Positions 14,228-21,556 of a DNA stretch of 22,080 nucleotides are shown here, one piece after another. The DNA is from a bacterium Ga0077546 (GTDB taxonomy: Bacteria; Cyanobacteriota; Vampirovibrionia; Obscuribacterales; Obscuribacteraceae), in the NCBI GenBank assembly GCA_001464165.1, contig LNEX01000368.1, forward strand, positions 1-22,080, in the 5' to 3' direction. The notes under the pieces were generated by a model that worked only from the letters and a program-made list of their open reading frames with translations, had not been told where the DNA came from and made no database searches. A program made the position numbers and the translations under genes. Every line of letters starts with the position of its first letter. The first letter of the stretch is position 1.

Positions 14228-16717
14228 ATGGAGAGTAGTGTGAAATTGCTGAAGCAGCTTGAAAATGTCAGGCAACTAATCAGAGACGGCAAGCTCAATG
14301 AGGCCTACAGTGAACTCGTTTCGGCCATTGAGGAAACGGCTAGCAATTCAAGTAGCGCCGCAAAAAGCGCCAGCAGCAGTGCAAATAGCGGCGGGCCTAA
14401 AGGCGCCACCTTAAGTTCAGACTTACTAGCAGTAGTGGCTGGCCTGATCAAGGCACTTTCGCTCAGCTCCAATTTTCGTCAATCAGATGACCTCATAGCT
14501 CGTACCATAAACCGCATTGAACCCAAAGACGACCATTACTTTCTCACTCTAGCCGACGAACTCGTGCACCAAGCCGAAGTCAATGTCAACACCACTCGTG
14601 AAAATGCTACACGCTGCGACAAACTACTAGATCAAGCTATTCGCATTAGAGAAGTACTAGTCGGCGCCGATGGCCCCACAGCTGAGCTAATAATCGAATC
14701 GGTTTTAAGCAATCTACAAAGAGCCCGTCACAGTGCCAATAACAACATGGCGCCAGAGGCCGGTGCCAGACTGGCTCGTTGTCGCGTGCTCATGGGTGAA
14801 CTAGAGAGATTGATGGTAGCCATCAATCGCCCGGGGCCGCTACTACTCGCTCGAGTTTGCACCTTGCGAGCGTTTTTTGCTCACTCGTCCGGCCAAAAAG
14901 CCTTGGCCCGCGACAACTTTACTTTAGCCTTATCAATCTTTGAAAAAATCGCGCTCAATAACAACTTAGAGCGTTCAGATGTATTAGAAATGTTCATGGA
15001 TCAATCTCCACATTTCAATCTCAACCAGGAAGAAAAGCAAAGCCTAGAGCGCATCAAGCAATCGAAACAAATACAAAAGAGACAAGGCACACTGCATAAA
15101 ATTCGTGCCTTTCCCACAATGCTGCACATTGAAGAAATAATGGAAAAAGCCAGAGCCAAAGCTGGCAAGAATTTTTATCTAACTTCACTAGGTTTTCTCG
15201 GCGCTCAATCACTAACAGTCTCGGTGGTTTGCGACAAAGTAAGCCACGACTTAAATTTCAAAATTGAACCATCCAAAACAGAATCATCGAAACACGAAAG
15301 TATCTTGCTCACCACGGATGATGCCGCAGAGGTATTGCGACACATTAAAGATCTTTGGCGCAAAATGCAAGCCAAACCAAGCAACAATTTGCCAGCCAAT
15401 CTGCAAAAACTAACATATAGCCCTGAGGCTTTCGATACTCCAGCAAAAAATGAAGAATGGTCAATAAAGCCCGCTCCTAAGGGTTACACGGAACCAGCAG
15501 AGCCGGCCATATTTCAGAATACCCATGCCAGTTATGGTTCACTAGAAGCACAACAGGCAAAAGAAGCAGCAGCTTTTGAAGGAAACCTCAAAGCAATGCC
15601 GAGCTTTGGCCTCTTACAAACAATAGGCATCAACCAAAACACTGGCCTACTAGAAGTAAGTCAACGCGATGGCATGCTGCGCGTCTATTTCGAAAATGGC
15701 AAACCTGTGCACGGCAGCTCCGCCTCTCAAGAAGGCATTGACGTGCTCTACGAATTCGTTCTGCAAGAAGAAGGCTTCTTCCGTTTTCTTCCAGATAAAC
15801 ATCCGGCACAAACCACTATTCGCGTCAAACTTGACAGCTTTATTTTGGAAGCAGCAACCTTATTTGATCAAACCAAATATTTAAAATCACTCGGCCTGAC
15901 AATGTACTCTGGCCTCTTTTCGAAAGAGTCAGTGGCAGACGAGCAAGAGCTGGCCAAAATACTGCAAAAAAGAGGCGTTACCGCTGACGAACTGATCTGG
16001 CAATTTTATCAAGCTCTAGAAGAGCATCCTATAGTTGCCGATGCTGTGGAGCAAGCTGGTCTGCCTCTACGACTATGGACACCAGCTTTATATAAGCTAG
16101 TGCAAAGCGGCCTAGTCAACATTTCAAACGATCGCCTCGACGATGAAGATCTAACCCAAAACCTAATTACCAATTGGAGCTACGATCGCAAAGCTGTCGA
16201 CAAACTTGCCGCCACTCTCTACGATCAGCGCAGTGGCTTACTCAGATTTGAATTTTTGGTCTGGACAATAGAAAGAGAAGTAGAGCGCGCCCAAACCCAG
16301 ATGTGGCCTCTATCTATTATGATCTTCGACTTTCGCAAACAAGGTAAAGATGTCTCTAAACTAAGCGCCAATGACAAAGAACTAGTACAAACTACACTAG
16401 CCGAAATTTCAGATTGCAAGCGCTCTATTGACTGGCTCTGCCATTTTGAAGACGAGCAATTTGCCCTCTTGATGCCAGGCCTAGATGCCACTCTGGCAGC
16501 TATGTTTGCCAAAAACTTTGCCGATATTTGCAACCGCAACCTAGGTAAACTAAGAGAAGGCCATTCAGACTGGGAATATAGCTTTGGTGTCTCAAGTATG
16601 CCAGGCGATACAATCGAGTGGCAAAAAATGGTCGGTTTTGCCTGCGAAGCACAACGCAAAGCGCGCATGTCCAGAAGCGGATTTGCCACTCACCAAGAAG
16701 AGAAGAAAATAAAGTAG
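14228..16717 (+). CDS. Large DUF4388 protein with helical N-terminus and degenerate GGDEF domain
   Basis: A signalling protein of about 829 residues with no signal peptide. Residues 1-270 are alpha-helical with TPR-like character, including a Ser/Ala-rich insert near 35-55. A DUF4388 (PatA-N-like) domain lies at about 450-560, with the typical NTGLLEVSQRDGMLRVYFENGKPVHG. The C-terminal 160 residues follow the GGDEF fold. The signature is replaced: where RxGGDEFALLLP is expected the sequence reads HFEDEQFALLMP (EDEQF at residues 741-745, bases 16448-16462). Diguanylate cyclase activity is therefore unlikely. ATG 14228 fits the start of the helical domain; GTG 14240, with GGAG six bases upstream, is an alternative. 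The open frame upstream of 14228 overlaps the divergent gene and is rejected. Confidence 0.85.
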   Translation: MESSVKLLKQLENVRQLIRDGKLNEAYSELVSAIEETASNSSSAAKSASSSANSGGPKGATLSSDLLAVVAGLIKALSLSSNFRQSDDLIARTINRIEPKDDHYFLTLADELVHQAEVNVNTTRENATRCDKLLDQAIRIREVLVGADGPTAELIIESVLSNLQRARHSANNNMAPEAGARLARCRVLMGELERLMVAINRPGPLLLARVCTLRAFFAHSSGQKALARDNFTLALSIFEKIALNNNLERSDVLEMFMDQSPHFNLNQEEKQSLERIKQSKQIQKRQGTLHKIRAFPTMLHIEEIMEKARAKAGKNFYLTSLGFLGAQSLTVSVVCDKVSHDLNFKIEPSKTESSKHESILLTTDDAAEVLRHIKDLWRKMQAKPSNNLPANLQKLTYSPEAFDTPAKNEEWSIKPAPKGYTEPAEPAIFQNTHASYGSLEAQQAKEAAAFEGNLKAMPSFGLLQTIGINQNTGLLEVSQRDGMLRVYFENGKPVHGSSASQEGIDVLYEFVLQEEGFFRFLPDKHPAQTTIRVKLDSFILEAATLFDQTKYLKSLGLTMYSGLFSKESVADEQELAKILQKRGVTADELIWQFYQALEEHPIVADAVEQAGLPLRLWTPALYKLVQSGLVNISNDRLDDEDLTQNLITNWSYDRKAVDKLAATLYDQRSGLLRFEFLVWTIEREVERAQTQMWPLSIMIFDFRKQGKDVSKLSANDKELVQTTLAEISDCKRSIDWLCHFEDEQFALLMPGLDATLAAMFAKNFADICNRNLGKLREGHSDWEYSFGVSSMPGDTIEWQKMVGFACEAQRKARMSRSGFATHQEEKKIK

Positions 16718-16742
16718 ACCTAAATAGTTCTTGCGAGGGGCC

Positions 16743-17234
16743 ATGGGCGCTGCCGACAAGCCATCAAATTTTCCTAACTCTTCTAATGATGGCATCGTGC
16801 ATGATGGTGCTAAACAAAGGGCTTGGCGCGCCGCAAAACTTCGCGAAGCCATAGATAACCAAACACCATCAGAGATTATGGAAGCACGAACTGGAACATC
16901 GGTTCCACGCTTCGGCATCGATGGCTTAGATGAAGCAGAGAGCACGAAGTCGGTCAAAAAAGAGCAGTCGAGCCAAAAGCCGGTCGGCAATGAGAAGTCG
17001 GGAAGTAGCAACGTCGAACAGAGTACTTCGTCATCCTCCGCATTCACTGAACGAGATCTTGAAGGACTTTCTAAAGCCATTAGCGAACCGGTATTTTTGC
17101 TGCCCGAGCAAGGGCTTATTTTCACCAAAGCACAGCTTGCAAAAGAACTTGGAGTTACGGTTGAGGCCATGGCAGCCATGACTGATGAAGGTTACGAACG
17201 GCTGGGGCTGGTGTTGATCAGGCCGAGTAAATAG
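16743..17234 (+). CDS. Hypothetical protein, disordered centre and compact C-terminus
   Basis: A 163-residue protein from ATG 16743 that I do not recognise. The N-terminus (MGAADKPSNFPNSSN) resembles that of the next gene (MADKPAEKATHPD). Residues about 60-105 are Ser/Gln/Lys/Glu-rich and look disordered. The last 60 residues (from AFTERDLEGL) look folded, with KAQLAKELGVTVEAMAAM, which could be a helix-turn-helix-like pair, and a hydrophobic end LGLVLIRPSK. GAGGGG at 16735-16740 is only two bases from the ATG, so the exact start is uncertain. It lies 25 bases after the DUF4388 gene and 44 bases before the ADP-ribosyltransferase-like gene, all on the same strand. It could be a partner of the latter; that is inference from position only. 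Confidence 0.65.
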   Translation: MGAADKPSNFPNSSNDGIVHDGAKQRAWRAAKLREAIDNQTPSEIMEARTGTSVPRFGIDGLDEAESTKSVKKEQSSQKPVGNEKSGSSNVEQSTSSSSAFTERDLEGLSKAISEPVFLLPEQGLIFTKAQLAKELGVTVEAMAAMTDEGYERLGLVLIRPSK

Positions 17235-17278
17235 AATTATATGGGCAGAATCATTTTTAGGTGCTCGAGGGCTAAATA

Positions 17279-18664
17279 GTGGCGGACAAACCGGCCGAAA
17301 AGGCGACCCATCCAGACCATAAAGCAGCCGAGAAGACTGGTTCACCTGATATGCAAGCGGCGCGAAATGCGAATGCCGATGAAGTCGCTAAGGCAACCAG
17401 GCCACACCTCGGCGATGGTTCGATGCGACGATTTAATCAAGCTAACCTTGAAAGTCAAAACGAAAGTATTGAAATCGACTTCGGCGGCCACATCGCTTCT
17501 AGAGAAACGGGGCTAACAGAGCGGCAGGCAACAGCAAAAGCAGTGAACGGCAAGGAGCACGAGATACACCTGTCTCAGCCGGTTCGCGCCGAAGACACCT
17601 TACATTTGATTGATGTGACTTTGGCGACTAGCGCGCGGCTTCTCGAACAGCCGTTTCTTCACATGACTGAAAACAATGCCGTCAATCAAGACATTGCCAA
17701 CTTCATTGAGCATTTCAGACATAACCCAAACCAATTCAATAAAGATGCCATAAACGTCGGCGGCCAAGTGTTAGGCATTATCGACAAGCCGATGACTTCT
17801 GAAGAACGCGCTCGTATGGTCGGGATGCTCATTCCATTGTTCTTTTTGCCAGGAGCGAACAAGCCACTCGACCCAAAAGCAGTGAAATCAATGCAACTTG
17901 AGTACATGACGGAAGCTCAATTGGCAGAGCAAGGTATCAGTCGAAGGATCGTTGAAGTGTACCGTGGTGACAAAGCGCCCTACTCACCGACGAACCGCTA
18001 CGGCCACAACAAGTCACATATAAATCAAGCCGGTGACCTGGTTCCAGCAAATCCGACTGGCGTGTATAACGGCAAACCAGTAGACATTGTCAACCACATC
18101 AATCCGACAATCAATCGACAAGCTAAGAGTTGTTCGCCTTACACTAGCTTTTCTGAATCAGCTAGTCATGCGGTTGCGGAGTATGGAAGAAGCAAAATCA
18201 CACTAAATCTTGAGGCGCTAAGGAATGATATTGAAAGTGGTGTTCTACAAAATGTAGAAATAATTGATCAGGCAAATATGGCGCAACATATTGAGAGGTC
18301 AACCTGGGGTGAGCTTCACAAGCAAAATGCTTTCGATGCCGCACGCGCAGAGCGTGAGATTTTGATAAAAGGCACTATTCCGAAACAGCTTTATAGAGGC
18401 TCTGATTCTGTGGGCATTGTCTCGAACCCCGAGCAGGAAGGACCAGAAATTATTGCTGGCCTTGAATTCACTACAGCTGCTGTTAAGTATAGAGAGCTTC
18501 TCGACTACATGATGTGCGAAATTGATGCTACTCAAGACCCGCCACCTGAATTCAACATTTTTGAAGACTGGTTCATTGAAGACGAAAATGGTGTCAAGAA
18601 GCCCATCTTCATGCCAACGATTTATGACGGCGGCACAAATCTTTCATGGCGCTGGAAGCGCTAG
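17279..18664 (+). CDS. Putative ADP-ribosyltransferase of the R-S-E (heat-labile enterotoxin-like) type
   Basis: A 461-residue protein with no signal peptide. The C-terminal half follows the order of motifs in enterotoxin/cholera-type ADP-ribosyltransferases. Arg229 is in VYRGDKAP (compare YRADSRPP), INQAGDLVP at 248-256 compares with IKQSGGLMP, and VDIVNHI compares with INLYDHA. YTSFSESASHA at 288-298 stands at the STS element, and AEREILIKGTIPKQLY at 357-372 carries the E-x-E pair (Glu358, Glu360; compare EQEVSALGGIPYSQIY). These enzymes move ADP-ribose from NAD to a protein, often an Arg. The N-terminal 210 residues are unassigned, with a hydrophobic patch MLIPLFFLPG near 183. GTG 17279 has GAGGG seven bases upstream. 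No toxin delivery gene or clear immunity gene is seen. Comparisons are from memory, without a search. Confidence 0.6.
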   Translation: MADKPAEKATHPDHKAAEKTGSPDMQAARNANADEVAKATRPHLGDGSMRRFNQANLESQNESIEIDFGGHIASRETGLTERQATAKAVNGKEHEIHLSQPVRAEDTLHLIDVTLATSARLLEQPFLHMTENNAVNQDIANFIEHFRHNPNQFNKDAINVGGQVLGIIDKPMTSEERARMVGMLIPLFFLPGANKPLDPKAVKSMQLEYMTEAQLAEQGISRRIVEVYRGDKAPYSPTNRYGHNKSHINQAGDLVPANPTGVYNGKPVDIVNHINPTINRQAKSCSPYTSFSESASHAVAEYGRSKITLNLEALRNDIESGVLQNVEIIDQANMAQHIERSTWGELHKQNAFDAARAEREILIKGTIPKQLYRGSDSVGIVSNPEQEGPEIIAGLEFTTAAVKYRELLDYMMCEIDATQDPPPEFNIFEDWFIEDENGVKKPIFMPTIYDGGTNLSWRWKR

Positions 18665-18719
18665 GAGGATATTTCAAAACTGATGTTTATAGAATTGAAT
18701 TGGGCGGCAGCAACAGAAA

Positions 18720-19439
18720 ATGACCAGTGACTTACAACAATCTAAAGACGAGACCAGGCTGATTTCGCTGCTGCAATTGCAGAACGGGACCAATCAGGAT
18801 CAAGCACTGCTCACTCAACTCGGTAGACTCGAAGAAAAAACTGTAGCGCGCCGGTCAAGCTGGCGAACTTTAATCTCTCTCTATGTTGTGGTAGCACTGG
18901 TAGGGCTACTAGGCGGTATATTCAGCACGTTTATCAGCATAGTCTCACTAGCCGTAATTCTACCCAAAGTTGTGCGAGCAATGGCGACCGAAAATGCGGA
19001 ACCAACGAGGCTTACCTATTCGCTGCAGACTTCCGATTCCATCTCCGAGGTGGTGGCAACCAGGTATAAACAAGTGTCTGAGGCATGCCAAAACCTGGCA
19101 CGTGCAGATGCTTTATTTCTTCGCCAGCCGCTGGCCAAAGCAACCATACGCCTAGCTAAAGAAATTCAGATCAATAATTTAGAACTCAAACCCTGGTGCA
19201 TCGGAAACGACAGTAGTATGGTCTATTTTTTTCCAGAGTATCTCGTTGTAAGAGAAGGAGCCAACCATGCTCTTCTGCCGTATAAGTTGCTTCGTGTCAC
19301 CCTGCAAGCCCATTCACAGGTGCTCACAACCAACAACCCAGCCCTAATTACTTTCATCGCTCCGCAAGGACCATTCTTTGAATTGCTAGTGTCCGACCCT
19401 TACCTGGCCGAGAGTTTCTGCGACGCAATCAACTCTTAG
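18720..19439 (+). CDS. Membrane-anchored protein of unknown function
   Basis: A 239-residue protein. Residues 1-48 are hydrophilic and probably cytoplasmic, with a leucine-containing helix (LQLQNGTNQDQALLTQLGRLEE). One long hydrophobic region at 50-82 could be a single span or a tight hairpin. The rest is a soluble domain with MVYFFPEYLVVREG and LLPYKLLRVTL. This recalls a YFFPDxLLV pattern seen in some uncharacterised proteins, but I cannot name the family. ATG 18720 has no good Shine-Dalgarno. AGGAGG at 18663-18668 overlaps the end of the preceding gene and fits a 15-codon mini-ORF (18683-18730) that ends across this start, so reinitiation is possible. It lies downstream of the ADP-ribosyltransferase-like gene, where an immunity or partner protein could sit. 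Confidence 0.7.
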   Translation: MTSDLQQSKDETRLISLLQLQNGTNQDQALLTQLGRLEEKTVARRSSWRTLISLYVVVALVGLLGGIFSTFISIVSLAVILPKVVRAMATENAEPTRLTYSLQTSDSISEVVATRYKQVSEACQNLARADALFLRQPLAKATIRLAKEIQINNLELKPWCIGNDSSMVYFFPEYLVVREGANHALLPYKLLRVTLQAHSQVLTTNNPALITFIAPQGPFFELLVSDPYLAESFCDAINS

Positions 19440-19449
19440 AGTATTCTTC

Positions 19450-20064
19450 TTAGGGCCTGTGGCCGCTAGGCTGGCTCACCGGAGTTCTCTCACTCAAATG
19501 TTTTACCATGTTCGCCCTGAGTGCTTCATCACCTTCAGCGGCGACGAACACTTTATCGATAGCTTTACCAATATCGTTGAGCAAGTCTTCGCCAACAAAA
19601 ACAGCTGAGTCGTTCACGTAATTTTGCAAATGCTTTAGACCTTGCGCTTGAGCTGTTTTGCGATCGGTCATATGAATGGAATAATCGACACCACCGCTGC
19701 GCAATTCGCTATCACCTGCCACCAGCGAAAGGTTGTGCACCATTGATGAGCGCATGATGCAATACATCTGCGTCGCTAACGATTTTTCTTCTGGTTCAGC
19801 TAGTTCAGCAGAATTTGTCAGTCGAACCACCGGAGAATTGAACTTAAATGGACGCTCGGCATTAGGACCGTAATCGTCCATCCATTCGAGCACAAAGGCT
19901 TCGAACTGCTGACGGGTAAGTTTGCCACGGCCGATGCCATTGACCATTCGAGCCAATAACTCAATCAGTATGCAAGCGCAAATGAAACCCCATGGGGTGG
20001 CCATGAGCGGCTCAATTTCTGCTACCCGGGCATGGAGGTAGCTTTTCCAATACAAGAGGTCCAT
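19450..20064 (-). CDS. Hypothetical protein with an R-x4-H motif
   Basis: A 204-residue protein, mostly alpha-helical by composition. Near the N-terminus WGFICACILIELLARMVNGI (25-44) is hydrophobic, more likely a buried helix than a membrane span. The central segment YCIMRSSMVHNLSLV places Arg105 and His110 in R-x4-H spacing, as in HEPN-type helical domains, several of which are RNases. The rest of the protein gives no further support. The C-terminus ends in a Pro/Ser-rich tail. ATG 20064 has no clear Shine-Dalgarno. The 50-residue ORF upstream stops 10 bases before it, and alcohol dehydrogenase lies before that, so the three form a likely transcription unit. It converges on the membrane-protein gene with 10 bases between. 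Confidence 0.7.
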   Translation of the reverse strand: MDLLYWKSYLHARVAEIEPLMATPWGFICACILIELLARMVNGIGRGKLTRQQFEAFVLEWMDDYGPNAERPFKFNSPVVRLTNSAELAEPEEKSLATQMYCIMRSSMVHNLSLVAGDSELRSGGVDYSIHMTDRKTAQAQGLKHLQNYVNDSAVFVGEDLLNDIGKAIDKVFVAAEGDEALRANMVKHLSERTPVSQPSGHRP

Positions 20065-20074
20065 GAAGACGATT

Positions 20075-20227
20075 TTAGCAGAATGCTAATTCCCAGCCGA
20101 CCTCGCCAACAAAGGTAAGCTTGACCCTGGAGCAATCGCCACCCGGCTTCACGCCGAGCCTCATCGCTAGGTCGTAAACGGCCGATGGTAGACGTTCGCC
20201 GCGTTGGAAATCAAACACAGCATGCAA
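20075..20227 (-). CDS. 50-residue small protein coupled to the alcohol dehydrogenase gene
   Basis: A short ORF that length filters would miss. TTG at 20227 follows the alcohol dehydrogenase stop (20230-20232) by two bases, and GAGGAG, which lies in the last two dehydrogenase codons, is five bases upstream: a strong sign of translational coupling. It ends in TAA at 20075-20077. The product begins LHAVFDFQRGERLPSAVYD and continues with LGVKPGG and FVGEVGWELAF. It is amphipathic, has no membrane span, and looks like a compact domain rather than random translation. I recognise no family. It could also be a remnant of a larger gene. Confidence 0.55.
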   Translation of the reverse strand: MHAVFDFQRGERLPSAVYDLAMRLGVKPGGDCSRVKLTFVGEVGWELAFC

Positions 20228-20229
20228 CT

Positions 20230-21279
20230 TTACTCCTCAATAACATTCCTGAGCACCAACTTCAACGCGCGTTCCTTTGCCGCATTCTCGAAGGTGTCGT
20301 ATGCTCTCAGAATCTCCGATAGCTCATAGCGGTGGCTTACGAGCTTCTTTGCGTCGAGGCGTCCTGACTTAACTATCCTGAGCAGCATTGGCGTTGTGGC
20401 TGTATCCACGAGCCCAGTAGTCAGCGTTATATTGCTCGACCAAAGCTTCTCGATGTGAAACTCTACGGGCTTGCCGTGAACCCCTACATTGGCAATCCTT
20501 CCGCCAGGAGCGAGGATCGACTGGCATATGTCGAAGGTAGTGGGAATACCTACTGCCTCTATGGCAACATCCACACCAACTTCATTTGTTAGCGCCATAA
20601 CCTTCTCCACTGCTTTTCCATCTGCGCTGTTCACAATTTTTGTGGCACCGAGCGAGCTGGCGACAGCTAAGCGGTTATCATCAAGATCGATAATCACTAT
20701 CGCGGCAGGCGAGTAGAGTTGCGCCGTGAGCAGAGCCGCGAGACCGACAGGACCAGCACCAACTATCGCCACAACGTCTCCCGGTCTAACTTGGCCATTG
20801 AGAACTCCACACTCCAAGCCAGTTGGAAGAATATCGCTGAGCATTGTCGCGACCTCATCATCTATTTCCGGCGGGAGCGCGTAAAGGCTAGTGTCAGCGT
20901 AAGGGATTCTGACGTATTCGGCCTGAGTGCCGTCAATTTGATTACCAAGGATCCAGCCACCGGTCCGGCAGTGAGAATACATCGCTTTCTTACAGAAGCT
21001 GCATCGTCCGCACGATGTGATACAGGAGATGAGAACTCTGTCTCCCTTGTGGAAGTCGAGGACACTCGTTCCTAGCTCTTCAATAATTCCGACGCCCTCA
21101 TGACCAAGGATTCTCCCGGTGGACACGGTCGGCAAATCACCTTTGAGAATATGAAGATCTGTTCCGCATATAGTGGTCATCGTGATGCGCACTATAGCGT
21201 CCGTTGCCTCCACAATGGCAGGCTTGGGCCGCTCTTCCCAGCTCCGTTGAGCCACACCCTTGTACACAAGGGCCTTCAT
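20230..21279 (-). CDS. Zinc-dependent alcohol dehydrogenase
   Basis: A medium-chain dehydrogenase/reductase of 349 residues that oxidises alcohols or reduces aldehydes with a nicotinamide cofactor. The catalytic zinc site is Cys38 (TICGTDLHI) with His60-Glu61 (LGHEGVG). The structural zinc site is Cys90, Cys93, Cys96 and Cys104 (CGRCSFCKKAMYSHC). The Rossmann motif is VGAGPVGLAA at 173-182, with an Asp pair at the end of the second strand (IIDLDD, 196-201), which suggests NAD rather than NADP. Ala/Gly-rich LAPGGRIANVGVHG also fits. ATG 21279 has only a weak purine-rich site upstream. It is the first gene of a minus-strand run with the 50-residue ORF and the R-x4-H protein. Substrate unknown. 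Confidence 0.95.
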   Translation of the reverse strand: MKALVYKGVAQRSWEERPKPAIVEATDAIVRITMTTICGTDLHILKGDLPTVSTGRILGHEGVGIIEELGTSVLDFHKGDRVLISCITSCGRCSFCKKAMYSHCRTGGWILGNQIDGTQAEYVRIPYADTSLYALPPEIDDEVATMLSDILPTGLECGVLNGQVRPGDVVAIVGAGPVGLAALLTAQLYSPAAIVIIDLDDNRLAVASSLGATKIVNSADGKAVEKVMALTNEVGVDVAIEAVGIPTTFDICQSILAPGGRIANVGVHGKPVEFHIEKLWSSNITLTTGLVDTATTPMLLRIVKSGRLDAKKLVSHRYELSEILRAYDTFENAAKERALKLVLRNVIEE

Positions 21280-21556
21280 ACTTTTCTTACTGCTTTCATA
21301 GTTTTAGTGTCCACTTTTAAACTCTCCTATTTTGGGCTGTTAGGCCGTGTTCGACGTGACCAATAGCAGCAAGTTCCCTACCCACAAAGCCTTTAGCGCA
21401 TGCGTTTGCAACTCAACCCCAGATCAGCCCAAAGACTGAAACAAACATGTAACCCAAAGATCACCCGGAAGGAGAATGCTCTGGTGCGTATACAAGACTA
21501 AAATTGCAAGAGATAAGCTTTTGGCCCTTGTTAAAGAGGCTTTCTCAGAGGTAGCC

